Positions 34,767 to 44,233 of a DNA stretch of 64,000 nucleotides are shown piece after piece (within the stretch, counting starts at the first letter, position 1; every line of letters begins with the position of its first letter). The translations under genes were made by a program, and so were the position numbers. The notes beneath the pieces were generated by a model. It had not been told where the DNA came from and searched no databases. It saw only the letters and a program-made list of their open reading frames with translations. The DNA comes from UKL13-2 sp031414695 (GTDB taxonomy: Bacteria; Pseudomonadota; Gammaproteobacteria; Burkholderiales; Usitatibacteraceae): the NCBI GenBank assembly GCA_031414695.1, contig JANNWG010000029.1, forward strand, positions 62,001-126,000, read 5' to 3'.

Positions 34767-35474
34767 ATGGAAAATTCAATTGACGTTGTTGTTGCACATG
34801 CGACGGTAACGGCCTCGAAAACCAACGCAATTCCGATGCTGACTTCCGAGATTGGGCCAATTCGGATTGCTTCTGAAGACTTGTTTCGTTTTCGGTTTGG
34901 TGTCTTTAAAGAAAAACTTGGTTGGGATGTTCCCACCACACAGAATCAATTTGAAGTTGACGAATATGACGGGCCTCAAGCCACTTATTTGATGGCACGT
35001 AGCCAAGACAAAATCACGGGCTGCATGCGCTTACTGCCAACCACCTTGCCCTACATGTTGAAAGATACCTTCCCTGAATTACTCGATTCAGCGACGGCAC
35101 CAGTAGACGCAGAAATTTGGGAAGTCAGCCGATTCGCCTGCGTTGAGCAAAGCGCACAACATAATCACGGCGGCATCTCTGCTTCGAGCATGGCGCTCAT
35201 GCAAACCGCGATACGCATCGCAGTTGAAAAAAAGCTAAAGGGTTATGTGATCGTCACCACCACAAGCTTTGAGCGATTGCTAAAGCGTCTAGGGCTCGAT
35301 ACCGAGCGTTATGGCCCAGCGCGCAATATTGGTAAGGAGTTAACGGTGGCTTTCTTTTTGCCCATCAACAAAAAAACGATAGATGCGTTTTTGATGCCTG
35401 CGCATCATCTACTTCAATACCCTGTGTACAACATTACGGAGGCAGCGCTTGAACCAATGGCACCTCATCACTAA
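34767..35474 (+). CDS. LuxI-family acyl-homoserine-lactone synthase
   Basis: Autoinducer synthase of 235 residues that makes an N-acyl-homoserine lactone from SAM and acyl-ACP. The invariant LuxI residues are present: Arg43, Phe47 and Trp53 in FRFGVFKEKLGW, Asp65 and Asp68 in EVDEYDGP, Arg88 in GCMRLLP, Phe102, and Glu119 and Arg122 in WEVSRFA. The N terminus is about 19 residues longer than in LuxI, but the SD fixes this start. Its 3' end overlaps the next gene by 26 nt. Confidence 0.94.
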   Translation: MENSIDVVVAHATVTASKTNAIPMLTSEIGPIRIASEDLFRFRFGVFKEKLGWDVPTTQNQFEVDEYDGPQATYLMARSQDKITGCMRLLPTTLPYMLKDTFPELLDSATAPVDAEIWEVSRFACVEQSAQHNHGGISASSMALMQTAIRIAVEKKLKGYVIVTTTSFERLLKRLGLDTERYGPARNIGKELTVAFFLPINKKTIDAFLMPAHHLLQYPVYNITEAALEPMAPHH

Positions 35475-35814
35475 ACGGCCAGCTGTGTTTGCGGCACTAG
35501 GCTTGCCCTGTAGTAGCGATTGGGCAAGCTTAGAGCAATACGAAGGCGTGTTAATTGATAAGCAGCTTTTGTTGCAACATGATCCGCTGATAAATAACTT
35601 GCCAACAGCAGCGTGTTTTTTTATTGAACCAGTCCAACTTGATGCTGCATATGATCTGGTGAGTGAAATAGTGGTGCCGAAATCATTGTTGGAGGGGCTA
35701 TTTGCGGGACGAAAAGACGAGCATGAAAGACGTGTACGCGTTTTTCATAAAAGCAATCAGCATCATAAAAACACTACAGATGATATTGATGCCGATGGCG
35801 TAAAAAATATATAA
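35449..35814 (+). CDS. Unrecognised protein in quorum-sensing operon (TTG start)
   Basis: A 121-residue soluble protein with no family I can name. It begins with TTG at 35449, and a full SD (GGAGG, 35438-35442) stands 6 nt upstream, still inside luxI, so it should be translated from the luxI mRNA. It has a hydrophobic middle (LINNLPTAACFFIEPVQLDAAYDLV) and a charged, His/Asp-rich C terminus (HKSNQHHKNTTDDIDADG). There is no signal peptide or membrane segment. Its position suggests a role in AHL signalling (modulator, or modifier of the synthase); this is inference only. Confidence 0.62.
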   Translation: MNQWHLITKRPAVFAALGLPCSSDWASLEQYEGVLIDKQLLLQHDPLINNLPTAACFFIEPVQLDAAYDLVSEIVVPKSLLEGLFAGRKDEHERRVRVFHKSNQHHKNTTDDIDADGVKNI

Positions 35815-35848
35815 CGACTAGATTAAGCACTGTATTTAGGAGAGCATT

Positions 35849-36325
35849 TTGGACCAGCAACTGACAAAAGCGACATCGCAAGACAATTTATTTACGCATT
35901 TATTTACGCCATCTGATCGACTGATTGGCTTATTTATAATGCACATTCGGCCAGCGTCCGCATTACGGTTGCTCAATGTCAATGCATTGAAATCGTTTCT
36001 CAACAGTGTGTTGTTTTGCACAATCGAAGTACAAGCATTGATGTGGGAGAGTGAAAATGCACATCAAACAAGCTTTGGTTCGATATACAAAGGGCTGTCT
36101 TTCCCAGTACTAGACACGTTAGTTAATACGTTAGAGCTTCGCACGTTAAGACCTGAGTTGTCGTACTTATTATTTGCAGAGTTAGAGCACGCATTACGCA
36201 ATAACCCGTTACAGCTTGAATGTGGAACAGTGACGTCTGATGCCAATGATATTCATTTTCTTACGCGCAAAACGCCAAATGGAAATGTGATGACGTCATA
36301 TAGAAGTAGCATACTAGTTCGCTAA
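35849..36325 (+). CDS. Unrecognised protein downstream of luxI (TTG start)
   Basis: A 158-residue protein of unknown family. TTG at 35849 is preceded by AGGAGAG (35838-35844), so, as with the previous gene, the rare start sits behind an unusually good SD. It is predicted to be mainly helical and Leu-rich (e.g. LDTLVNTLELRTLRPELSYLLFAELEHALRNN), with no signal peptide or clear membrane helix. It lies 34 nt after the preceding ORF and ends at palindromic repeat copy E, the likely operon terminator. I infer one luxI-orf121-orf158 transcript. Confidence 0.62.
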   Translation: MDQQLTKATSQDNLFTHLFTPSDRLIGLFIMHIRPASALRLLNVNALKSFLNSVLFCTIEVQALMWESENAHQTSFGSIYKGLSFPVLDTLVNTLELRTLRPELSYLLFAELEHALRNNPLQLECGTVTSDANDIHFLTRKTPNGNVMTSYRSSILVR

Positions 36326-36331
36326 TTTGTT

Positions 36332-36399
36332 AAAACTCGCCTATTGACGAGCTATTTGGGCAGCTATTGCGTCAAATTGTCCGTCAATAGGCGAGTTTT
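36332..36399. repeat. 70-bp palindromic repeat, copy E (perfect arms)
   Basis: Best-preserved copy. The 18-bp arms AAAACTCGCCTATTGACG (36332-36349) and CGTCAATAGGCGAGTTTT (36382-36399) are exact inverted complements with a 32-nt loop. A-rich left and T-rich right ends allow use as a bidirectional terminator between the quorum-sensing operon and the convergent dehydrogenase gene. Confidence 0.88.
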
Positions 36400-37282
36400 A
36401 CTTTTTGCCCGCATCATTCTCCAACACACGCAATAAATTGCACGTATCCATTTGGCCTAAACCTTGTGCCATCAGTTTGCTTAGTTGCGCGTGTACTGCG
36501 GCGACCGCAGGCATGGGCAATGGCGAGGTACGCGCTTGATTGGCTGCAATAATCAACTCAAAATCTTTATGGTGTAGTCGTGCTTCTATACCTGCTGCAA
36601 AATCGCGCGCCGCCATTTTCGGGCCCATTAGCCCCAACATTTTTGAGCCAGCAAATCCAGCCATGAGTGCTTCAACTACCTTCGCGACATCAGCACCATT
36701 GGCGTTTGCGTAATGTAGCGCTTCAGCGATGCCTTGAATGGCCACCACTTGCACCATCTGATTGCATGCCTTTGTGATTTGGCCTGCACCGATGCCGCCC
36801 ATATGAAAGAGCTGGCGGCTAAAGCTGGCTAGCAGCGGGCGGGCGCGCGCCAAAATGGCATCATCCCCGCCGACCATGATCGAAAGTGTGCCCGCTTCAG
36901 CAGCGGCTACACCGCCAGAAACGGGGCAATCCAAAAAGTGAATTTTCTTTGTTCCTAGCGTGGCAGCAATGTTGCGCGTTGCAGTGACATCAATCGTCGA
37001 AAAATCACAGACAATGGCGTCAGCTTTTGCGCCGTGAATTACACCAGCTTCACCAAGTAGCACCATTTCAACATCTGCTGTATTCGTGACATTGGTAAAA
37101 ATAAATTCCGCATTTGTCGCGGCTTGTGCCGGGGTGCTTGCGGCAGTTGCGCCTAAGGCTACAAATTGCAAAGTGGTGTCAGCTCGTCTCGCAAATACCG
37201 TGAGTCTGTGACCCGCGTTAATTAAATGGCGAACCATCTGCCCACCCATGTTGCCAAGTCCGATGAAAGCGATATTTGCCAT
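36398..37282 (-). CDS. NAD(P)-dependent 3-hydroxyisobutyrate dehydrogenase-like oxidoreductase
   Basis: Beta-hydroxyacid dehydrogenase of 294 residues. The N-terminal Rossmann motif is IAFIGLGNMGGQM. The substrate block DCPVSGG and the catalytic Lys region GAGQITKACNQMV are both present. Relatives oxidise 3-hydroxyisobutyrate or reduce tartronate or succinic semialdehydes. ATG 37282 is used because the Rossmann strand starts there; the ORF extends 23 residues upstream without homology. It is convergent with the quorum-sensing operon. Confidence 0.88.
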   Translation of the reverse strand: MANIAFIGLGNMGGQMVRHLINAGHRLTVFARRADTTLQFVALGATAASTPAQAATNAEFIFTNVTNTADVEMVLLGEAGVIHGAKADAIVCDFSTIDVTATRNIAATLGTKKIHFLDCPVSGGVAAAEAGTLSIMVGGDDAILARARPLLASFSRQLFHMGGIGAGQITKACNQMVQVVAIQGIAEALHYANANGADVAKVVEALMAGFAGSKMLGLMGPKMAARDFAAGIEARLHHKDFELIIAANQARTSPLPMPAVAAVHAQLSKLMAQGLGQMDTCNLLRVLENDAGKK

Positions 37283-37387
37283 ATGTGGTGTTAATAAAGT
37301 GAATGAGATGAATCGTGAAAGGAAGGCTAAGCAGGCAGCGTGCTGTAACAATTTTTAATACTTAATTTTTACTGGACGCCTATACTT

Positions 37388-37405
37388 CTGACATGTAAAT
37401 GTAAT
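37388..37405 (+). promoter_or_regulatory. Possible Pho box upstream of PstS-like gene
   Basis: CTGACAT-GTAA-ATGTAAT matches 11 of 14 positions of two CTGTCAT direct repeats separated by 4 bp, the PhoB-binding layout. It lies 60 nt before the preferred ATG of a phosphate-binding-protein gene. A matching -10 at the usual distance is not clear. Confidence 0.35.
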
Positions 37406-37464
37406 GTATTTATGCTGTGAAAACAAAAAAATTGTCACAACAATATCACTTGAAAGAAATAAAA

Positions 37465-38433
37465 ATGGCACCCTATTTTATAGCGCGACAATCATCACGT
37501 TGTGGCGCAAAACTCGTGCGAGCATCTATATTTGCGGCGTTGAGCGTACCTTTTTTTACATCCAACGCAATGGCCGCGGTAAGTATTCAAGGTTCAGACT
37601 CTGTTGAGCCTATCATCAAAGAAGTGCTTGCTGACTATAAGCGCGCGCAGCCTGACGCTGTTATTGCATTGGATGCAAAAGGTACTGGCTCTGGAATGAC
37701 CGCATTCTGTAAAGGTAATGCTGACATCAGCATGGCATCGCGCAAAATGAGCAGTAATGAATTCGTGTTGTGTAACGCAAACACTATCGAGTACTATCAG
37801 ATCCCAATTGGTTGGGATGCTGTGGCCGTCATTGGGCATAGCGCTAGCCAATGGCTACAGACGCTGACCATTGATGAGTTGGTTACATTATTTGAAGCGG
37901 CTAGTACGGGCAAAATAATGCAATGGAATCAAGTGCGGGCAAATTTCCCGGCTAGCAAAATTACTTTTGTCGGGCTTGATAGTCGTTCTGGCACAGCGGA
38001 TTTTTTCTCGACCGCACTCAAGGGTTTCCCCAAATCGCTGCGTACAGATATGCGTTTAGAAGCTGATCATGCTCGCGTGGCGCGGCTGGTGGCGAGTTCA
38101 CCTAATTCAATCGGTTTTGCTTCGCTAACGGGGCTCACGGCTGGCATGAATGTGAATATCATTGCTATAGATGAGGGCAAAGGCCTAGGTGCCATCACGC
38201 CAACAACAGCAACAATCCTAGACGGTAAGTACGATAAGCTTTCACGCCTACTTTATATCTACGTCAGCAAATCCGCTTACGAGAGTAAGCCGGATGTTAA
38301 ATCGGTGGTAGATTTTGCGTTAAATACAATGACGAAATATGTCAAAGAGGCGGGCGGCTTGCCGCTGACCAAAGCAAATTACGAAACCGTAAAAACGAAT
38401 TTGCGCGATAAAAAAACGGGCAACACACAATAG
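37465..38433 (+). CDS. PstS-like phosphate ABC transporter substrate-binding protein (orphan)
   Basis: Periplasmic binding protein of 322 residues, PstS/SphX type. It has a signal peptide ending SNAMA-AVS and then the phosphate-binding blocks IQGSDSVEP, AKGTGSGMTAFCKGNADISMASRKM and GLDSRSGTADFF, where Ser/Thr/Arg contact the anion. No pstCAB or phoU is adjacent, so it may serve a distant transporter or act as a sensor. An in-frame GTG at 37417 would add 16 residues; ATG 37465 is preferred because it starts the signal peptide. It is convergent with the chemosensory operon. Confidence 0.85.
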   Translation: MAPYFIARQSSRCGAKLVRASIFAALSVPFFTSNAMAAVSIQGSDSVEPIIKEVLADYKRAQPDAVIALDAKGTGSGMTAFCKGNADISMASRKMSSNEFVLCNANTIEYYQIPIGWDAVAVIGHSASQWLQTLTIDELVTLFEAASTGKIMQWNQVRANFPASKITFVGLDSRSGTADFFSTALKGFPKSLRTDMRLEADHARVARLVASSPNSIGFASLTGLTAGMNVNIIAIDEGKGLGAITPTTATILDGKYDKLSRLLYIYVSKSAYESKPDVKSVVDFALNTMTKYVKEAGGLPLTKANYETVKTNLRDKKTGNTQ

Positions 38434-38435
38434 CG

Positions 38436-41297
38436 CTAACCAGCGCTGATGGCAGCGCTCGCTGATTGATCGATTAGTGAGCGCATTTGTCGCATCAACT
38501 CCATATCGACATATGGTTTAGTCACGTAAGCATCAACACCCGCACGCGTTGCCTGATCGCGATGCTTATCCATTGAGCGCGAGGTAATCATCATGATAGG
38601 CAGAGCCTTAGTTTCTGCCTTTTGCCGCAAATGTTGGGTGAGCTCTAGACCATTCATGTTTGGCATTTCCATATCGGTACACACCGCATGCGGATGAAAA
38701 TCCGCAATCACACGAATCGCCTCTAGGCCATCGCTGGCAGCACGCACATCAAATGCAGCGTCTTCAAATAATTGAATAAGTGACTTACGCACCGATACCG
38801 AATCATCCACCACCACAATACGTATTGCTTGGCGTCGTGCTTCTGCCGCCATTTTTGCGACAGCCTCGGTCATGGCGAGTGGGTCAATGACCAAATCTTT
38901 CATGTTTAACATCGGCACAACCGTGCCATCACCCATGAGTGTGGCACCAGAAACGCCGTGTATGCGCTGCAAATAACGTCCCATATTTTTGACAATTAAT
39001 TCGCGGCTATCGACAACACGACTAACAGCGACCGCATAGAGTGCGCCATCAATACGGGTCAAGATTTTTGGAAGGTTAGTAAAGTCAGACGCGGTGGTTG
39101 CGCTCGCCGGATAGCCAGTCAGCGCACCTAATTCAAGTAGTGTGTAGGCAACATCACGATAACTAAATTCGAATGCGCCGCTTGTCGTCAGCGTTGTTTC
39201 GCCAAGCCCCGCGGCCACCGCCTGGTCAATATTGTGTGATGGAATTGCAAAAATTTGATCGGCTGCTTCAACAAGTAGCGCGTGCTGCGTGACCAGAGAG
39301 GCTTGAAAACGTAGCGTGACCACTGAGCCTGCACCAGTAACAGACGATAAATCGACGCTACCTTTTAATTCTGCCAGCCGTGTTGCCACCACGTCCATGC
39401 CCACGCCACGCCCAGACACTTCACTTACCGCATCGCGTGTTGAGAAGCCAGGCAGTAGCGTTAGTCTAGCTAACGCTTGTTCGGTCATTACCTGATTGCC
39501 ATCAATCAAGCCGCGCGCAATGGCTTTTTCGCGAATACGATCGTAATCAAAGCCGCGACCATCATCACTAATGGTGACAATAATAGTCGCGCCTTGTCTG
39601 GCAAAGGTGAGTGCTATTGTGCCATTTTCAGGTTTGCCTGCGGCGTTGCGCTCCGGAGGTAACTCAAGCCCGTGATCAACAGCGTTGCGTAGGATGTGTA
39701 GTAGCGGATCAGCGAGTTTATTTAAAACGTCGCCATCGACTTGAATCTCGCTGCCTGTAATCACTAATTCAGCATTTTTCCCCGTCTGTTGACTGGTCTG
39801 ACGCACATTGCGTGTTAGGCGCGCATTTAGATTTGACACAGGCGTCATGCGTGTCGACGTCACTTGATACTGCAAGTCTTTATTCACAATCGCTTGTTGC
39901 AGCACTTCAGATTGCAAATCAGCGATGTCGTTTTCTACCAGCGATGCAATTTCGCGCGCATCGGCGGCGACTTCCACTAGCGAGCGCGTTGCGCCGTGTA
40001 GTTCGTTGTATTTGTCCATCTCAAGTGGGTCAAAGGCTGTATCGTCATTACCACCTGCGCGTTGCAAGGAGAGTCCCCGCAAAACAACTAATTTTTCCAT
40101 CTCCAGCACACGCTGCTGCATAGCGAGATTTTGCGCGAGCATTTCTTTTGCGCGACGATTGGTCGTCTTAACGCGTGACTCCATCTGGCCGATTTTAGTG
40201 GTGAGCTCACTAACTAAGCGAAATAGCTCATCAATCGTTTTAACCGACACGCGTAGTGAGGCTTCAGCCTCAGCATTTGCAGCAACAATACCTGCGGCTT
40301 TAATTTCAATTAAAGCCGGCGTTGACAACGCTAGGGCGGGTATTTCAATATCGACAGGCAACTCATCAATCTCACCTGTTTTAACCTTATTTGCCCATGC
40401 CACCACGGTCGAGAGCACTGCAAAACTATTGTCAGGTGCATCTTCCTCACCGCGTAAATGGCCCACCATTTGCGCTAAACAATCAGAGGCATCAATTAAG
40501 GCGCGAGACAATGCGCGCGGTGGCAGGGTGTTAGATTTTTCAAAATGTTCGAGAATATCTTCTGTGTGATGCCCTAGTGAAGCGATACCACGTATGCCAA
40601 CAATATTGGCGGAGCCTTTGAATGAGTGCGCGATACGTTTAGCATTTTTGAAATCATCTAGCTCGGCATCGCCGCGTGCAATTTTTGCTGTTAGTGCTGA
40701 GAATTGCTCTACATTGATTGGCGCTTCATCAATAAAGGCTTGATAAACATCTGGGTCAGCATCATCACGCAGCGAGATATCTGTGTCTTCAATACTCACC
40801 ACAGCAGGTTTATTTGAGTCTGCTAATTCAGCCAATAATTCTTCAGGAATTATCGGTGCTTGTGTGAGCAACTCTAGCAATGTAAGGCTGGCAGCGTCGT
40901 CAATTTTTTCTGGCGCTTCATCAGCAACAAGAAATTCAGTGAGCGCGGCAGAAGCTTGAAAATCCGCCGGTGTCGCAAAATAAGCATCCACTAATGCAGG
41001 CCAGCGCGCAAAGTAAAGCGCGGCATGTGCGCGTTTATCGGCACTTAAATTAACAAGCGCGGCTAGTGCGCTATTAACGTAACGACTCCACTCACCTAAG
41101 CCAGGCATCCCCAACATTTCTGCAGTTTGTCCAATGCGTAATAGCTGTGCAGAGTAGCCTTCCATGGCGTCATTAAAAACGTCAGATGTGGGTTCAGCCT
41201 CAGCAAGTGTCGCGAGCCATTGCGTAAAATCAGGCGCTGTTAGCGAAAGCTCATTTCGCATTTCATCAAAAAAAGCCGTTAGCATATGCGCGCTCAT
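38436..41297 (-). CDS. CheA/ChpA-like hybrid chemosensory histidine kinase with receiver
   Basis: A 953-residue kinase hub of a Pil-Chp-like system. Residues 1-130 are helical and resemble a degenerate Hpt. A functional Hpt has His224 in RIAHSFKGSAN. Next come a dimerisation coiled coil (about 360-500), an HATPase domain (ILRNAVDHGLE, DDGRGFD, GRGVGMDVV), a CheW-like domain, and a C-terminal receiver with phospho-acceptor Asp875 (CTDMEMPN) and KPY lysine. ChpA proteins usually carry several Hpt domains; this one keeps a single canonical site. It autophosphorylates and passes phosphate to the REC proteins encoded upstream. It is the last gene of the operon. Confidence 0.93.
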   Translation of the reverse strand: MSAHMLTAFFDEMRNELSLTAPDFTQWLATLAEAEPTSDVFNDAMEGYSAQLLRIGQTAEMLGMPGLGEWSRYVNSALAALVNLSADKRAHAALYFARWPALVDAYFATPADFQASAALTEFLVADEAPEKIDDAASLTLLELLTQAPIIPEELLAELADSNKPAVVSIEDTDISLRDDADPDVYQAFIDEAPINVEQFSALTAKIARGDAELDDFKNAKRIAHSFKGSANIVGIRGIASLGHHTEDILEHFEKSNTLPPRALSRALIDASDCLAQMVGHLRGEEDAPDNSFAVLSTVVAWANKVKTGEIDELPVDIEIPALALSTPALIEIKAAGIVAANAEAEASLRVSVKTIDELFRLVSELTTKIGQMESRVKTTNRRAKEMLAQNLAMQQRVLEMEKLVVLRGLSLQRAGGNDDTAFDPLEMDKYNELHGATRSLVEVAADAREIASLVENDIADLQSEVLQQAIVNKDLQYQVTSTRMTPVSNLNARLTRNVRQTSQQTGKNAELVITGSEIQVDGDVLNKLADPLLHILRNAVDHGLELPPERNAAGKPENGTIALTFARQGATIIVTISDDGRGFDYDRIREKAIARGLIDGNQVMTEQALARLTLLPGFSTRDAVSEVSGRGVGMDVVATRLAELKGSVDLSSVTGAGSVVTLRFQASLVTQHALLVEAADQIFAIPSHNIDQAVAAGLGETTLTTSGAFEFSYRDVAYTLLELGALTGYPASATTASDFTNLPKILTRIDGALYAVAVSRVVDSRELIVKNMGRYLQRIHGVSGATLMGDGTVVPMLNMKDLVIDPLAMTEAVAKMAAEARRQAIRIVVVDDSVSVRKSLIQLFEDAAFDVRAASDGLEAIRVIADFHPHAVCTDMEMPNMNGLELTQHLRQKAETKALPIMMITSRSMDKHRDQATRAGVDAYVTKPYVDMELMRQMRSLIDQSASAAISAG

Positions 41298-41394
41298 TTA
41301 CGTTCTCTAGCGATGACGTTTGGTGTGGCAATCATGTGTAGATGCTCATTATTTGCAAGCTCACAGCGGTAGTTCTGTGAGCACTGCCAGTACA

Positions 41395-43647
41395 TTACGC
41401 TTGAGCAACAGGTAGCTTAAATACAGATACCGTTTCCACTAGCTTTTGTGATGCCGATACCAAGCTATTGGTTACCTGACTTTGCTGCAGCATTTGCTCG
41501 GCTGTTTTCTGCGTGGAGTCAGTAATTTCATTCGCCGCAACTTGTAAATCAGCCGCGAGTTTTACCTGCGCTATGGTTGATTGCGCGATGGTTTGTACCA
41601 TCTGCACCAGTCGTTGGGTGGTAGCGCGCGTTTCGCGCATTTTTTCACCTGAGCTTCGCGCCATATCAGAGCCTTGCACCACTTGGTCAATGGTTTTATT
41701 CACGGTCGCGATGGTGTCGTTGGTTTCAATCTGAATGTTTTGTACAAGGTTTGCAATCTGTGCAGTCGCCTGACGTGAGTTTTCTGCCAAGCGTTGCACC
41801 TCTTCGGCCACCACCGCAAAGCCACGACCGGCATCACCAGCCATCGCCGCCTGCATCGACGCATTTAAAGACAGCACATGGGTGCGTTCAGAAATGGTGT
41901 TGATCAAACCAACAATCTGCGAAATCTCTTGGGAGCGCTCACCCAGACGTTTGATTCGCTTTTCCATTTCCGAAATGGTTTCACGAATTGCGTCCATGCC
42001 GCGCACTGTGCTTTCCACCGTTGCCATCGCAGATTCGGTTGAACGTGATGCATCAGATGCTGCTATGTTCGAATTTTGTGCCAGCGCTGAGACTTCATCC
42101 ATCGCTGTGGTTGAAGCGTTTAATGTTGTCATCAAACGCACTACCGAATCACGCTCTGACTCTGCTGAAATATTAACAGCGTCTGATTGCTGTTTTACAC
42201 GCTTTGACGCGTGCTCGACCACGCCAGCAATTTTAGTTACATCGCGCAGCACACCTGAGGTGGCGTCAGTTAATTGATTAATAGAGTCAGCCACGGTGCC
42301 GATCACGTCGTCTGTTACGGGCGCTCTAACGGTCAAATTACGCTGCGAGAGTTCTGCCACAGTAGTCAGCAGTGAGATAACGGAGTTGTTTAACTTATCG
42401 TTCTCGTCTTCCGCTTTTTGCTGCGCGGCAATACGTTCTTGTAGGAGCGTATTTACTGTACGGCCAAGGTCACCCACTTCATCTTTTGACTCCACCACCG
42501 ACAAGGCTTGTAAGTCGCCTGCGCGAACCTTTTCGACTGATTGCTGCAATTTATTCACGGTGCCGGTAATGTTTTTAGCAATCAAATAAGCGATAACACC
42601 ACCCAGTAAAATAAGGCCTGCTACTAGACCAGAAATGATCAACTGTCCACGGCGTAATTTTGCGACTGTGGCATTTAACTCATCCTTTAGCGTGCTCAGC
42701 GACTCCTCCTTTAGTTTGGATAAATTATCCATGCCCTGCGTGTACTGTGTGAAATAGGCAGTAGTGGCAATTTCGGGACGCGGATTATTAATAATCTCGC
42801 GGCGCGTTAACGTTAGCAAACTTGTCGCTGATGCATTTGCCAACTTAAGTGGCGCGTCAAGACGTGAGGCAATTGCAGGCGTATCGGCAATCGCCTTATT
42901 CACAAAATTGCTACTCGCAAGTGCATAGTTACGCAGCAGTTCGTCAATATTGCCGAGTTTAGCGCGCGCGATTTCGCTGACAAATTCCACCTTTGCGAGG
43001 TCAGCTTTACTAGCTTCAGCAACTGTTTTAATACGTACTGCTTCAGCCAACGTGGCGGCACCAAAGCCGCGCGCTTGACCCATGTAATCGTAGGCGCGTG
43101 GCAACTGGATTAATGAGGCTTGGACTAAAAAGTAGGTATGTGCAGCGGGATCTAAGGTAAGAAGCGAGGCGTCACCAATGAGTTCAATCAGGTCGATCAC
43201 ACTACGGATGAGTTTATTGTGATTTTCAAAATTTAGCGCTGAGTTTGACCCAGTCGCAATAGATGCTGCAGCAACACGTTGCCATTCGGCTTTCAGTTTG
43301 CCAATGGTTTCCATTAAGGCAGCGCTATTCATACTCGCAACAGCATTCTCTGCACTCTTTAGCGCATCTGTCACTTCTTTTTCTTTAGCGGGGCGCAGTT
43401 TGACTGCCTCTGCACCACCTTCTAGGGCAGTGGTGGAAAGTCCGCGGTGTGCGGCCAAGGTTTCGACCAATTTTATGGCGGCGCGCGCTGGTTCAATACC
43501 GGTTAATTCCGTTTTTGCAAAATCAATTTTTTCTTGCTCTGACTGATAGAACTGATAAAACGGGAACGCTGTCATCAACAACGCAATAACAATCAAAATC
43601 CCAAGTTTTTGCCACAGTCGTAGATTGTTGAGAATGTTAAAATTCAT
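41395..43647 (-). CDS. PilJ-like methyl-accepting chemotaxis protein
   Basis: Transmembrane chemoreceptor of 750 residues. TM1 lies at about 14-34 and TM2 at about 336-358, enclosing a large helical periplasmic domain. That domain contains an ETLAAHRGLST motif reminiscent of nitrate/nitrite-sensing (NIT) or PilJ-type sensors. A HAMP domain and a long coiled coil follow. The signalling tip is ISERTHVLSLNASMQAAMAGDAGRGFAVVAEEVQRLAENS, a variant of the usual NALNAAIEAARAGE. The operon has no cheR or cheB, and adaptation sites are not obvious. ATG 43647 replaces the ORF start because the conserved N terminus begins there. Confidence 0.92.
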   Translation of the reverse strand: MNFNILNNLRLWQKLGILIVIALLMTAFPFYQFYQSEQEKIDFAKTELTGIEPARAAIKLVETLAAHRGLSTTALEGGAEAVKLRPAKEKEVTDALKSAENAVASMNSAALMETIGKLKAEWQRVAAASIATGSNSALNFENHNKLIRSVIDLIELIGDASLLTLDPAAHTYFLVQASLIQLPRAYDYMGQARGFGAATLAEAVRIKTVAEASKADLAKVEFVSEIARAKLGNIDELLRNYALASSNFVNKAIADTPAIASRLDAPLKLANASATSLLTLTRREIINNPRPEIATTAYFTQYTQGMDNLSKLKEESLSTLKDELNATVAKLRRGQLIISGLVAGLILLGGVIAYLIAKNITGTVNKLQQSVEKVRAGDLQALSVVESKDEVGDLGRTVNTLLQERIAAQQKAEDENDKLNNSVISLLTTVAELSQRNLTVRAPVTDDVIGTVADSINQLTDATSGVLRDVTKIAGVVEHASKRVKQQSDAVNISAESERDSVVRLMTTLNASTTAMDEVSALAQNSNIAASDASRSTESAMATVESTVRGMDAIRETISEMEKRIKRLGERSQEISQIVGLINTISERTHVLSLNASMQAAMAGDAGRGFAVVAEEVQRLAENSRQATAQIANLVQNIQIETNDTIATVNKTIDQVVQGSDMARSSGEKMRETRATTQRLVQMVQTIAQSTIAQVKLAADLQVAANEITDSTQKTAEQMLQQSQVTNSLVSASQKLVETVSVFKLPVAQA

Positions 43648-43713
43648 GTTGCTCCCTGTTAAAAATATCAATATTAGTTTCGCTGTTAGCCATAAATATG
43701 ACTCAACGCTAGA

Positions 43714-44208
43714 CTATTCGCGTAATACATTCACACTGATTTCGTTTAATAAACGAGTGTAATCAAATTCAATCCACATACCGTCGTCCGCACGCCAAGC
43801 TGCCCATGCATAGCCTTGTAAGTTTGGCGGCGCAAACGTCTTATCAACAGCCTGTTCGGATACAAATTTTTTGCGTAACGGTAATCCATCAATAAGTACG
43901 CCAGCTTTGTCGTCGCCATGCCCGAGTACCAGCACCATTTTTTTTTGGACGTTTATGTTTGTTTGTTGTAAACGTTCATGTAATGAAAATATCGGTACCA
44001 CATTGCCATGCAGGTTCGCTATACCGACAATCTCGCGCGGCGCGCCCGGCACACGAAAAAGCCGAGGTAATTCTAATAACTCTGAGGCATCTTCAAATTT
44101 CGACAAAAGCTGCATTTGACCAATTCGATAGCCTTGGCGGTCAATGGTCGCTATGGGCGTTGCCAGCGGTGCCACCAAGGGTGCAACGCTTTCTTCTATT
44201 TGCGTCAT
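43714..44208 (-). CDS. CheW/PilI-like coupling protein
   Basis: A 164-residue CheW-domain protein that links the receptor to the kinase. The core is visible as YRIGQMQLLSKFEDASELLELPRLFRVPGAPREIVGIANLHGNVVPIFSLHERL, with the characteristic I-V-G-I-x-N-x-x-G-x-V-P-I-x-D/S segment (about residues 60-80). It lies between the two small receiver genes and the receptor gene, the same place as pilI in pilGHIJ clusters. Confidence 0.92.
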   Translation of the reverse strand: MTQIEESVAPLVAPLATPIATIDRQGYRIGQMQLLSKFEDASELLELPRLFRVPGAPREIVGIANLHGNVVPIFSLHERLQQTNINVQKKMVLVLGHGDDKAGVLIDGLPLRKKFVSEQAVDKTFAPPNLQGYAWAAWRADDGMWIEFDYTRLLNEISVNVLRE

Positions 44209-44233
44209 GGTTTATTCACGCTTTCACAAAGCA

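Noticed and set aside
39812..40569. Long plus-strand ORFs opposite the CheA-like kinase
   Set aside because: Ser/Arg-rich antisense shadows of a well-supported gene, with no SD.
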